This document shows positions 16,936 to 25,130 of a stretch of DNA of 64,000 nt, piece after piece. This stretch comes from Nonomuraea rubra (GTDB taxonomy: Bacteria; Actinomycetota; Actinomycetes; Streptosporangiales; Streptosporangiaceae). The translations under genes and the position numbers were made by a program. The notes beneath the pieces were generated by a model. That model did no database searches. It had not been told where the DNA came from and worked only from the letters and a program-made list of their open reading frames with translations. Where the stretch lies: NCBI RefSeq assembly GCF_014207985.1, contig NZ_JACHMI010000001.1, positions 2,463,001-2,527,000 on the forward strand, written 5' to 3'. Within the stretch, counting starts at the first letter, position 1. Every line of letters starts with the position of its first letter.

Positions 16936-17947
16936 GCACCGCGGCGACGTCCGCCACCGAGTCGGTGAACCACAGCTCGGCGTCCGTCATCGCGGCCGCC
17001 CTGGCCAGCGCGGAGTCCGAGCGCTCCTGGATGGGCTCGTCCACGCCCCATCGCTGCAGTTCGCCCCGGTCGGTGGCGAGCTGCGTGCCGCCCTCGCCGA
17101 TCCAGACGGGGCCGGGCAGCTCACCGGGCAGCAGCACCGCGTGCACCCGGCCCTCGCGCAGCGCCTGCGACACCCGCGCCATCCCGGTGGGGCCCGCGGC
17201 CTCCTGGTGGCGTTCGAGCAGCTCGGCGCGCCTGCGGTCGAGCCACTCGTCGAGCGCCCGCTCCACGTCCTGCTCGAACTGGCCGTGGTCGTCGCGGCTG
17301 CCGTGCTCCACCATCGTCACCCGGTCGGCCGCCTTGGTGCCGAGGTGGTGCAGCAGGTACGAGCGCGACTTCGGCTCGCCCGCGACCAGGATCAGCTCGG
17401 CGCCGATCCTGCGTACCTGCTCGTCGATCTCCTGGGCCACGGCCAGGGCGTTCTTCTCCCAGACCTCGTCCACGGCGCGCTCGTACCGCTTCTGCGACCA
17501 GCCGCCCTGGGCGGTCTTCTGCAGCGGCCACGAGGCGGCCTCGACGGTGGCCTTGCGCGGCGAGCCGCCGCCGAACACGGTCAGCTCGGCCCCCGCGTGG
17601 TCCACGATGACCCTGATGTGCGGCACGTTCTCGCCGCGCCGCATCAGCAGCGGCGTGACGTGCGGCAGCGGCGTCCACGTGGCCAGCTCGTACGGCGCCT
17701 CGCGCAGCGACTCGGCCAGCACCACGTCACCGTGCGTGGCGAACAGGGCCCGCCCGGCGGCGGCGCTCAGCGCCTCGTCCTCCAGGGCGTCCAGCGTCGC
17801 CTTGTCGGCCTGGCCTGACTGGCCGTCGAGCTGGTCGCGCACGCCGCGCCAGTGGCTCGCCCGTTCGGGCCCGGTGAGCGCGCCCAGGTACACCGACGCG
17901 TACGGGCCGTGCCGCTCGTACAGCGGCCGGATGAAGTCGAGCCGCAC
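16925..17947 (-). CDS. eRF1-like (baeRF family, Rv2629-like) protein
   Basis: 340 residues resembling the bacterial eRF1-related proteins typified by mycobacterial Rv2629: an N-terminal mixed domain, a central segment with ELILVAGEPKSRSYLLHHL resembling the eRF1 domain-2 Rossmann-like fold, and a C-terminal domain ending in a VHAVLLPG type segment. The eRF1 GGQ tripeptide is not seen, so classical peptide release is not expected; roles in ribosome rescue or stress are inference. GTG start with GGAGGTG upstream. It follows a DUF2795 gene with a 3-bp gap and is probably co-transcribed with it. Confidence 0.75.
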   Translation of the reverse strand: MRLDFIRPLYERHGPYASVYLGALTGPERASHWRGVRDQLDGQSGQADKATLDALEDEALSAAAGRALFATHGDVVLAESLREAPYELATWTPLPHVTPLLMRRGENVPHIRVIVDHAGAELTVFGGGSPRKATVEAASWPLQKTAQGGWSQKRYERAVDEVWEKNALAVAQEIDEQVRRIGAELILVAGEPKSRSYLLHHLGTKAADRVTMVEHGSRDDHGQFEQDVERALDEWLDRRRAELLERHQEAAGPTGMARVSQALREGRVHAVLLPGELPGPVWIGEGGTQLATDRGELQRWGVDEPIQERSDSALARAAAMTDAELWFTDSVADVAAVLRY

Positions 17948-17950
17948 CGC

Positions 17951-18358
17951 TCACCACCTCCGCTTCTCCACGCCGATGCCGAGCGTCCTGGCGATGTCGG
18001 CCATGTTCGTGTAGTCACGCTCGGGCAGGGATTCGACCATGTCGATCACCGGGTCGGGCGCGCCCTCGCGGCGGGCGCGGGCCAGCAGCTCGCGCTTGGA
18101 CGAGGGCCAATGGGTGTCGCTCAGCCATTTGGCGAGGTCGCTGCGGACGTCGACGTCCCGCCGCGTCATGCCTTCCGGGGCGCCGGGCTCGCGTCCTGGT
18201 GAGTACGAGTGAAGCGACTCCTCACCGGGCGCCGGCATGGCCTCGGGCTCCTTCCACTCCTCGGCGTGCGTCGTGCCGCCGCCGCGAACCATGCCCTCGG
18301 TCTCGTGCTTCTGCTCGTCGTCGAGGCGGGGTCCGTGCTTGTCGCTCCCACGTTCCAT
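17951..18358 (-). CDS. DUF2795 domain protein
   Basis: 135 residues from ATG 18358, which has AGGAGTGAGG upstream; open frame further upstream lacks a ribosome site. The first 75 residues are polar and probably disordered (many E, G, H, P). The C-terminal ~60 residues match DUF2795 (RSDLAKWLSDTHWPSSKREL ... ESLPERDYTNMADIARTLG), a small helical domain found in abundant stress-related actinobacterial proteins. First gene of a two-gene unit with the eRF1-like protein. Confidence 0.8.
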   Translation of the reverse strand: MERGSDKHGPRLDDEQKHETEGMVRGGGTTHAEEWKEPEAMPAPGEESLHSYSPGREPGAPEGMTRRDVDVRSDLAKWLSDTHWPSSKRELLARARREGAPDPVIDMVESLPERDYTNMADIARTLGIGVEKRRW

Positions 18359-18435
18359 AATTAGCCTCACTCCTCTCAATTCGCCCCTACCCCCGCTTTC
18401 GTGGGCAAACATCGCGACTGTGTACCCTCCACAGG

Positions 18436-19515
18436 GTGTTCGATCCCGACGTGAGCATCGCCACGGAACGGCTTACGCTGCGGCCGTTCGGCCCCAAGGA
18501 CACCCTCCGCATCCGCTCCATCGTGCAGTCCGGAGCCCGCTTCCTCCCGCCGGGCGCGCCCGACAGGATCCCGGGGATCGCCCCGTGGCTGATGCACGGC
18601 GTGCACGAGCTGCGCCGCTCCGGCCAGGGCGTCCACCTGGCCATGACCGACGCCGACGGGGTCATCGTGGGGGCGATCAGCCTCTTCAAGACCTCGTGGA
18701 GCGCCGGCACGACCGAGGTCGGGTACGGCGTCCACCCCCTCTACCGGGGCCGCGGCTTCGCCACCGAGGCGGTGCGCGGCCTGACGGCCTGGGCGCTCGA
18801 CACCATGGGGCTGCGCAGGATCGACCTGACCGCCAGGCTGGACAACCTCGCCTCGCTCCGCGTCGCCTGCAAAGCGGGCTTCACCTGGGAAGGCGTCCTG
18901 CGTGACGCGGTGCTCGACGAGGACGGCGCGCACGACCTCGTCATGTTCGGCCTGCTGCGCCACGACAGGCGCCTGCCCGCCGTCACCCTGCCGAAGACCG
19001 AGCTGCGCACCCAGCGGCTGCTCCTGCGCCCGCAGACGCCCGCGGACGTGCCCGACCTGGCCGTCACCGGGGCGGACCCGCTCACCCAGGCGTACACGGG
19101 GGTGCCGCGCGGCTACGACGAGGAGCACGCGCGGGGCTACGTCGCCCACGCCGAGCGCATGCGGATGAGGGGCCTGGGCGCCGCCTGGACGGGGGAGGAG
19201 CCGGCCACCGGCCGCTTCGTGCTCAACGTGGACCTGCGCGACATCGACTGGCACAGCAGGACCGCCGAGGTCGGCTACATGACCGCCCCCTGGGCCAGGG
19301 GCAACGGGTACGCGGGCGAGGCCGTGCGGGAGATCGCCCGCTGGCTGTTGGAGCAGCACGCCTTCGAGCGGCTCCAGCTCCGCGCCGCACCCGGCAACAC
19401 GGCCTCCCAGCGGGTGGCGGAGAAGGCCGGGTTCGTCCGCGAAGGCGTCGCCCGCTCCTCGCTCGGCGGCCAGGACCTGGTCGTCTACAGCCTCATCCCC
19501 TCGGACCTGGCCTGA
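18436..19515 (+). CDS. tandem-domain GNAT acetyltransferase (RimJ/RimL type)
   Basis: 359 residues consisting of two GNAT domains in a row (about residues 8-170 and 190-355). Each begins with TERLTLRP/TQRLLLRP-like sequence and has an acetyl-CoA loop (YRGRGFATEAVRG in the first, ARGNGYAGEAVRE in the second). RimJ/RimL-type GNATs acetylate N-termini or small molecules; the target is unknown. GTG start close to the upstream promoter region, divergent from the DUF2795 gene. Confidence 0.88.
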   Translation: MFDPDVSIATERLTLRPFGPKDTLRIRSIVQSGARFLPPGAPDRIPGIAPWLMHGVHELRRSGQGVHLAMTDADGVIVGAISLFKTSWSAGTTEVGYGVHPLYRGRGFATEAVRGLTAWALDTMGLRRIDLTARLDNLASLRVACKAGFTWEGVLRDAVLDEDGAHDLVMFGLLRHDRRLPAVTLPKTELRTQRLLLRPQTPADVPDLAVTGADPLTQAYTGVPRGYDEEHARGYVAHAERMRMRGLGAAWTGEEPATGRFVLNVDLRDIDWHSRTAEVGYMTAPWARGNGYAGEAVREIARWLLEQHAFERLQLRAAPGNTASQRVAEKAGFVREGVARSSLGGQDLVVYSLIPSDLA

Positions 19516-19586
19516 GGGCACACCGGACTGGCCCCGGCACCCCTTTGTGAAACCGCCCCGCAGCCGTCACCCTTGAGTGGAGGACG

Positions 19587-20771
19587 GTGAGGCGCATGAT
19601 CACGGTTGTCGGCTGGGACGGGTCCGAGCTCTCGGCCAAGGCGGTGGGCAAGCTGCGGGAGGCCAGGCTCGTCGTGGGCCCCGACGCCGTTCTCGGGCAG
19701 CTCCGGCTCAACGCGGCGACCGCGGCCGACGGGGCGCTGCTGGAGGCCCTTGACGACCACCTGGAACACGGCGAGGGCCCCGCCGTCGTGCTCGCGCCCG
19801 GCGACCCCGGCTTCTTCGGCGTCGTACGCAGGCTGCGCGCGCACGGGCTCAAGCCCGAGGTGCTGCCCGCCACCTCGCTCGTCACCCGCGCCTTCGCCTG
19901 CGCCGGGCTCAACTGGGAGGACGCGCTGATCGTCGCCCCTTCCGGCCCGCGCCAGCTCAACAGGGCGGTCAACGCCTGCCGCGCCCACCCCAAGGTCGCG
20001 CTGCTGGTCGCGCCCGGCGTCGGCCCCGGCGAGCTGGCCAGGGAGCTGGCGCCCACCACGCCGCGCGCGCTGATCGTCTGCGAGGACCTCGGCGGGCCCG
20101 ACGAGCGCGTCACGCACAGCCGCATGGGCGAGGCCACGACCAGGCCGTGGAAGGACCCCGACGTGGTGCTCGTCATCGACCCGCTGCACCAGCCGAAGGA
20201 GCCGAGCTGGGTCGCGGGGGCGCAGCCGGGGCCGTCGGAGTGGGCGCTGCCGTTCGAGGGCGGGATGCCGCCGGAGGCGCGGGCGTACGTGCTGGCCAAG
20301 CTGGGCCCCCGCCTCGGCGACCTGGTGTGGGACGTGGGCGCGGGCACCGGCCAGATCGCCGTCGAGTGCGCCCGGCTGGGCGCGGCCGTCGTGGCCGTCG
20401 AACGCGACGAGGAACGCTGCGCCAGGCTGCGCGCCAACGTGCTCGAACACGGCGTCAAGGTGGCCCTGACCAGGGGACAGGCGCCGCCCGCGCTGGAGCC
20501 GCTGCCCGACCCGGACGCCGTCTTCGTGGGCGGCGGCGGCCTCGACGTGATCGTCGCCTGCGCCGCCAGGGGCCCGCGCGTGCTCGTGTGCGTGCTGCGC
20601 AAGGTCGAGCAGGTCGCCGCCGTGCTGGGGCGGCTGCGCGAGCAGGGCTACCGCGGCGAGGGCACCCAGATCCAGGTCTCCAAGCTGGTGCTCGACCCCG
20701 ACGGCTCCCACCGCCTGGCCGCCTCCGACCCCGTCTTCGTCGTGCACGCGACGCCCGCGCACGCAGCGTGA
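19587..20771 (+). CDS. cobL: precorrin-6Y C5,15-methyltransferase (decarboxylating), CbiE-CbiT fusion
   Basis: 394 residues with an N-terminal CbiE tetrapyrrole methylase domain (about 1-200) and a C-terminal CbiT methyltransferase domain (about 205-390) containing the SAM motif VWDVGAGTGQIAVE. Catalyses methylation at C5 and C15 and loss of the C12 acetate carboxyl in corrin synthesis. Start GTG 19587 has GGAGG upstream; ATG 19596 is an alternative. First gene of a cobalamin group continuing to cobA. I see no cobalamin riboswitch in front. Confidence 0.92.
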   Translation: MRRMITVVGWDGSELSAKAVGKLREARLVVGPDAVLGQLRLNAATAADGALLEALDDHLEHGEGPAVVLAPGDPGFFGVVRRLRAHGLKPEVLPATSLVTRAFACAGLNWEDALIVAPSGPRQLNRAVNACRAHPKVALLVAPGVGPGELARELAPTTPRALIVCEDLGGPDERVTHSRMGEATTRPWKDPDVVLVIDPLHQPKEPSWVAGAQPGPSEWALPFEGGMPPEARAYVLAKLGPRLGDLVWDVGAGTGQIAVECARLGAAVVAVERDEERCARLRANVLEHGVKVALTRGQAPPALEPLPDPDAVFVGGGGLDVIVACAARGPRVLVCVLRKVEQVAAVLGRLREQGYRGEGTQIQVSKLVLDPDGSHRLAASDPVFVVHATPAHAA

Positions 20772-20841
20772 CCTGTTCCGCACACGGGCGCATCGGTTAT
20801 CCTCGCGTGTCTTTGTCCACCGCACCGGAGAATCCCTCACG

Positions 20842-21687
20842 ATGAAGCCGCCGCTCCTGCTGATCGGGCAGGGCTCCCAGGATGACGCCTACGCCGCCGA
20901 GTTCGGCAGGTTCGTCCACCGCCTGCGCTGCCGGCTCGACCAGTCCGGCGCCGACGTGTCGGGGGGTTACCTGGAGCGGGCCACGCCGCGGCTGAGCGAG
21001 TCCGTCGCCTCCCTGGTCGCGCGCGGGCACCACCGGCTCGTGGCGCTGCCGCTGAGCCTGAGCAGGCTGGGCGAGGAGTTCCCCGCCGCGATGGCGCTGG
21101 AGCAGCAGCGCCACCCCACGCTGATGTACGACTACGGCCGCCCGCTCGGCCCCGACCCGCGCGTGCTGGCGCTGCTGGCCGAGCGGCTCAACGAGGCCGC
21201 CGCCGAGCTGTCCAGGCCGCGCGCGCTGGAGCTGGCGGGAGCCAGGCCCCGGCTGCGTGCCGTCGACTCCCTGCCCGCCGAGGACCACCACCCGCACGTC
21301 GAGCCGGGGGAGACCGCCGTCGTGCTGGTCGGCGAGGGCTCCACCGACGCCACGGCCAACGCCGAGGTCCACCGCGTCTCCCGGCTGTTCTGGGAGACGC
21401 ACGCCTACGACTTCATGACCGTCGAGACCGCGTTCGTCTCCGTCACCCCGCCCGGGGTGCCCGGCGGGCTGGAGCGCTGCCGCCGCCTGGGGGCCAAGCG
21501 GGTGATCGTGGTGCCGTACCTGCTGTTCGCGGGCGGCATGCTGGAGCGGGTCTGGGCGCAGGCGCTGGCGTACGGCGCCGGCCACCCCGACCTCGACATC
21601 CGCTGCGCCGAGGTGATCGGCGACTGCGAGACCCTGGCCGACGTGGTGATCGACCGTTACGAGGAAGCGCTCCAACTCGTCCCGTGA
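20842..21687 (+). CDS. cbiX: CbiX-type sirohydrochlorin chelatase-like protein
   Basis: 281 residues made of two CbiX half-domains (about 1-125 and 150-280), the long form. It would insert cobalt (or iron) into sirohydrochlorin. The first half-domain lacks the usual active-site histidine: the GHGTRD-like motif reads GQGSQDD. The second half reads GEGSTDATAN followed by VVPYLLFAGGMLERV. The chelatase site may therefore be changed, or the protein may have an adapted role. It lies between cobL and cobT in the same orientation. Confidence 0.78.
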   Translation: MKPPLLLIGQGSQDDAYAAEFGRFVHRLRCRLDQSGADVSGGYLERATPRLSESVASLVARGHHRLVALPLSLSRLGEEFPAAMALEQQRHPTLMYDYGRPLGPDPRVLALLAERLNEAAAELSRPRALELAGARPRLRAVDSLPAEDHHPHVEPGETAVVLVGEGSTDATANAEVHRVSRLFWETHAYDFMTVETAFVSVTPPGVPGGLERCRRLGAKRVIVVPYLLFAGGMLERVWAQALAYGAGHPDLDIRCAEVIGDCETLADVVIDRYEEALQLVP

Positions 21688-21708
21688 CGCCTAGTTCCTG
21701 GAGGTTCC

Positions 21709-22779
21709 GTGTTCGCTGAGACGCTGGCGGAGATCCGTCCCGCCGACCCGGTGGCGCTCGCCGAGGCCCGCGCCCACCAGGACCGCCTCACCAAGCCGCG
21801 CGGCTCGCTGGGCGTGCTGGAGGAGGTCGCGGTACGCCTGGCGGGCGCGGCCGGCGTCAGCCCGCCGCCCATGCCCGAGCCGGCGGCCCTGGCCATCTTC
21901 GCCGCCGACCACGGCGTGCACGCGCGCGGCGTCAGCCCGTGGCCGCAGGAGGTCACGGTGCAGATGGTGGCCAACTTCCTGGCCGGCGGCGCCGTCGCCA
22001 ACGCCTTCGCCGCCCAGGCCGGGGCGTCGGTGACCGTGGTGGACGTGGGCGTCGCCGCCGACCTGCCCGAAGCTCCTGACCTGGTCGACCACAAGATCGC
22101 GTACGGCACCGCCGACCTGTCGCAGGGCCCCGCGATGACCGTGGACCAGGCCGTACAGGCGCTTGAGGCAGGCATCGTCGTGGCCAGGGACCTGGTCGCC
22201 AAGGGTGCGCGCTGCCTGATCACCGGCGACATGGGCATCGCCAACACCACCGCCTCCGCCGCGCTCGTCTCCGCCTTCACCGGCAGGGACCCGGCCGAGG
22301 TGACCGGGCGGGGCACGGGCATCGACGACGAGACGTACGAGCTCAAGGTCGGCATCGTGCGCGCGGCCCTGCGCACGAACGCGGTCACGGACGCCTCCTC
22401 CTCGCCCAGCGAGGCGCTGCGGGCGCTGGCGGCCGTCGGCGGGTTCGAGCACGCGGCCATCGCCGGGTTCATCCTGGCCGGCGCGGCGCAGCGGGTGCCG
22501 GTGATCCTCGACGGCGTCATCGCCGGAGCCGCCGCCCTGGTGGCCGCCGCGCTCGACCCGGCCGCGCTCGACCACTGCGTGGCGGGCCACCGCTCCGCCG
22601 AGCCCGGTCACGCCGCCGCGCTGGCCCACCTCGGGCTGCGCCCGCTGGTGGAGCTGGAGCTGCGGCTCGGCGAGGGCACGGGCGGCCTGCTGGCGCACCC
22701 GATGGTGTGCGCGGCGGTGCGCGTGATGCACGACGTGGCGACGTTCGACTCGGCCGGAGTGACCGAAAAGACCGTGTGA
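21709..22779 (+). CDS. cobT: nicotinate-nucleotide--dimethylbenzimidazole phosphoribosyltransferase
   Basis: 356 residues, standard length. Makes alpha-ribazole phosphate for the lower ligand of cobalamin. Diagnostic segments: ADHGVHARGVSPWPQEVT, a nucleotide-binding GDMGIANTT and the Gly-rich GRGTGIDD. GTG start preceded by GGAGG. Gap of 21 bp after cbiX, so probably one transcript. Confidence 0.95.
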   Translation: MFAETLAEIRPADPVALAEARAHQDRLTKPRGSLGVLEEVAVRLAGAAGVSPPPMPEPAALAIFAADHGVHARGVSPWPQEVTVQMVANFLAGGAVANAFAAQAGASVTVVDVGVAADLPEAPDLVDHKIAYGTADLSQGPAMTVDQAVQALEAGIVVARDLVAKGARCLITGDMGIANTTASAALVSAFTGRDPAEVTGRGTGIDDETYELKVGIVRAALRTNAVTDASSSPSEALRALAAVGGFEHAAIAGFILAGAAQRVPVILDGVIAGAAALVAAALDPAALDHCVAGHRSAEPGHAAALAHLGLRPLVELELRLGEGTGGLLAHPMVCAAVRVMHDVATFDSAGVTEKTV

Positions 22780-22804
22780 TGATGGAGGCACTGGAGGGAG
22801 CACA

Positions 22805-23818
22805 GTGTCTCGTTATGGACCCATGTTCGGCCCCGATATCACGTTCCTCGGGGTGGACCGCTGCGACGTGAACGACCCGGCGAGCTACGCGGGCGCCGAC
22901 GTGGTGATCATCGGTGCCCCGTTCGACGGCGGCACGTCGAACAGGCCCGGCGCCAGGTTCGGGCCCATGGCGCTGCGCCAGGCCTGCTACCTGCCGCACG
23001 ACGGCTCCAGGCCCAGCCTCGCTTTGCGCGTGGACGCGCTGCGCGACCTGCGCGTGCTGGACGCCGGTGACGTGGAGTGCTACTCGGGGGACGTCGAGGG
23101 CTCGCTGGCGGCCATCGAGGAGGCGGTGCACCGGGTGGCGTCCTCCGGGGCGATCCCGCTGGTGCTCGGGGGCGACCACACGGTGGCGCTGCCGGACGCG
23201 CGGGGCACCGCCAGGGCGTACGCGGCCGGGCGCACCTCCATGATCCACTTCGACGCGCACGCCGACACGGGCGACATCACCTTCGGTCACCTGTACGGGC
23301 ACGGCCAGCCCATGCGGCGGCTCATCGAGTCCGGGGCCATCAGGGGCGACAGGTTCCTGCAGATCGGCCTGCGGGGGTACTGGCCCGAGCCGGAGACGCT
23401 CGGCTGGATGGCCCGGCAGAACATGCGTTCCTACGAGATGACGGAGATCGTGGCCCGCGGGCTCGACGAATGCCTGACGGAGTCGTTCGGGATCGCGCTC
23501 GACGAGTGCGACCAGATCTTCCTGTCCGTGGACATCGACGTCTGCGACCCCGGCCACGCCCCCGGCACCGGGACACCCGAGCCCGGCGGCCTGACGGCCA
23601 GGCAGCTCCTCGACGCGGTGCGCCGGATCTGCTACGAGCTGCCGGTGGCCGGCATGGAGGTGGTCGAGGTGGCGCCGCCGTACGACCACGCGGACATCAC
23701 CGCGTTCCTCGGGAACCGGGTTATCCTTGAGGCCTTGTCAGCGATGGCCAGACGCCGCAAGGACGATGAGGGCGGGCCTCGCTGGGATCCGCGGCAGCCC
23801 CTTCTTGACGGGCGTTGA
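22805..23818 (+). CDS. speB: agmatinase/ureohydrolase family enzyme
   Basis: 337 residues of the arginase superfamily. All manganese ligands are present: GGDHT, DAHADT, and SVDIDVCDPGHAPG. Expected to hydrolyse agmatine to putrescine and urea, though guanidinobutyrate or a related guanidine is possible. GTG start with GGAGGGAG upstream; 25 bp after cobT, so it may share its transcript even though the pathway differs. A C-terminal tail rich in charged residues follows the barrel. Confidence 0.88.
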   Translation: MSRYGPMFGPDITFLGVDRCDVNDPASYAGADVVIIGAPFDGGTSNRPGARFGPMALRQACYLPHDGSRPSLALRVDALRDLRVLDAGDVECYSGDVEGSLAAIEEAVHRVASSGAIPLVLGGDHTVALPDARGTARAYAAGRTSMIHFDAHADTGDITFGHLYGHGQPMRRLIESGAIRGDRFLQIGLRGYWPEPETLGWMARQNMRSYEMTEIVARGLDECLTESFGIALDECDQIFLSVDIDVCDPGHAPGTGTPEPGGLTARQLLDAVRRICYELPVAGMEVVEVAPPYDHADITAFLGNRVILEALSAMARRRKDDEGGPRWDPRQPLLDGR

Positions 23819-23897
23819 CCCGTGCGCAGCAAATGACACATGCGGAGCCGGTAGGTTTACCTCCTAACACAACCTTCGCGAACGGGAGATTCCCCCC

Positions 23898-25130
23898 ATG
23901 GGTCCCTACCTCCTCGGCCTGCGGCTTTCCGGCCGCCGGGTCCTCGTCGTGGGCGGCGGCCGCGTCGCGCAGCGGCGCGTGCCCGCGCTGCTAGAGGCCG
24001 GTGCGGAGGTCACCGTCGTGTCGCCGTCCGTCACGCCGGCGCTCGACGATCTGATCGCCGCAGGAAGGGTCACGTGGCACGCCCGGCCTTACGAGGTCGG
24101 CGACTGCGACGGGGCCTGGCTCGTACAGGCCTGCACGGATGACAGGTCCGTCAACACCGCGGTCGCCGCCGAGGCGGAGGCCAAGCGGGTGTGGTGCGTG
24201 CGCGCCGACGACAAGGACGCCTCGGCCGCCTGGACACCCGCCACCGGGCGGGTCGACGAGATCGGCGTGGCCGTCACCGCGGGCGGCGACCCGCGCAGGG
24301 CCGCCGGCATCCGGGACGCCGTGGTCGAGGCGCTGCGCGACGGCACCGTCGACGCCCGGCGCAACCGCACCAAGCCGGTCGGCGTCGCCCTCGTCGGCGG
24401 CGGCCCCGGCGACCCCGGCCTCATCACGGTGCGCGGCCGCCAGCTCCTCGCCCAGGCCGACGTGGTCGTCGCCGACCGCCTCGCGCCCCGCGCCCTGCTC
24501 GACGAGCTGGCCCCCGACGTCGAGCTCATCGACGCCGCCAAGGTGCCCTACGGCCGGTCCCTGTCCCAGGAGACGATCAACGAGCTGCTCGTGGACCGCG
24601 CCAGGCAGGGCAAGTTCGTGGTCCGGCTCAAGGGCGGCGACTCGTTCGTGTTCGGCCGCGGCGGCGAGGAGATGATCGCCTGCGCCGAGGCCGGCATCCC
24701 CGTCCTCGTCGTGCCCGGCATCACCAGCGCCGTCGCGGTGCCCGCCGCCGCCGGGGTGCCGGTCACCCACCGCGGCGTCAGCCAGGAGTTCCACGTCATC
24801 TCCGTGCACGTGGCGCCCGACGACCCCAAGTCCACCGTCGACTGGCCCGGCCTGGCCCGTTCCCAGGGCACGCTGGTGCTCATGATGGCCGTCGAGCGGC
24901 TGGCGAAGGTGGCCGAGACGCTCGTACGCGACGGACGTTCGCCGGAGACTCCCGTAATGGTGGTACAGGACGGTACCCTTCCGACCCAGCGGGCGGTCAT
25001 CGCTTCGCTTTCCACCGTGGCCGACCGCGTGTCCGCGGCTGGGATACGGCCGCCGGCGATCGTCATCGTCGGAGACGTCGTGCGGGTCGGCCAGGAGGTC
25101 GAGATGGTACGAGCGGAGCGCTTGCCGTGA
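23898..25130 (+). CDS. cobA: siroheme/cobalamin synthase: precorrin-2 dehydrogenase fused to uroporphyrinogen-III C-methyltransferase
   Basis: 410 residues. N-terminal NAD-binding domain (about 1-150; [22 protein letters not shown]) for precorrin-2 oxidation, then the SUMT methyltransferase (about 160-400) with [30 protein letters not shown] and [22 protein letters not shown]. Supplies sirohydrochlorin for cobalamin or siroheme. ATG preceded by GGGAG. The stop overlaps the GTG of the following dynamin-like gene (GTGA). Confidence 0.92.
   Translation: MGPYLLGLRLSGRRVLVVGGGRVAQRRVPALLEAGAEVTVVSPSVTPALDDLIAAGRVTWHARPYEVGDCDGAWLVQACTDDRSVNTAVAAEAEAKRVWCVRADDKDASAAWTPATGRVDEIGVAVTAGGDPRRAAGIRDAVVEALRDGTVDARRNRTKPVGVALVGGGPGDPGLITVRGRQLLAQADVVVADRLAPRALLDELAPDVELIDAAKVPYGRSLSQETINELLVDRARQGKFVVRLKGGDSFVFGRGGEEMIACAEAGIPVLVVPGITSAVAVPAAAGVPVTHRGVSQEFHVISVHVAPDDPKSTVDWPGLARSQGTLVLMMAVERLAKVAETLVRDGRSPETPVMVVQDGTLPTQRAVIASLSTVADRVSAAGIRPPAIVIVGDVVRVGQEVEMVRAERLP

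Noticed and set aside
19516..19586. Cobalamin riboswitch before cobL
   Set aside because: Only 71 bp are available and no B12-box-like sequence is visible; the gap before cobA was also checked without success.
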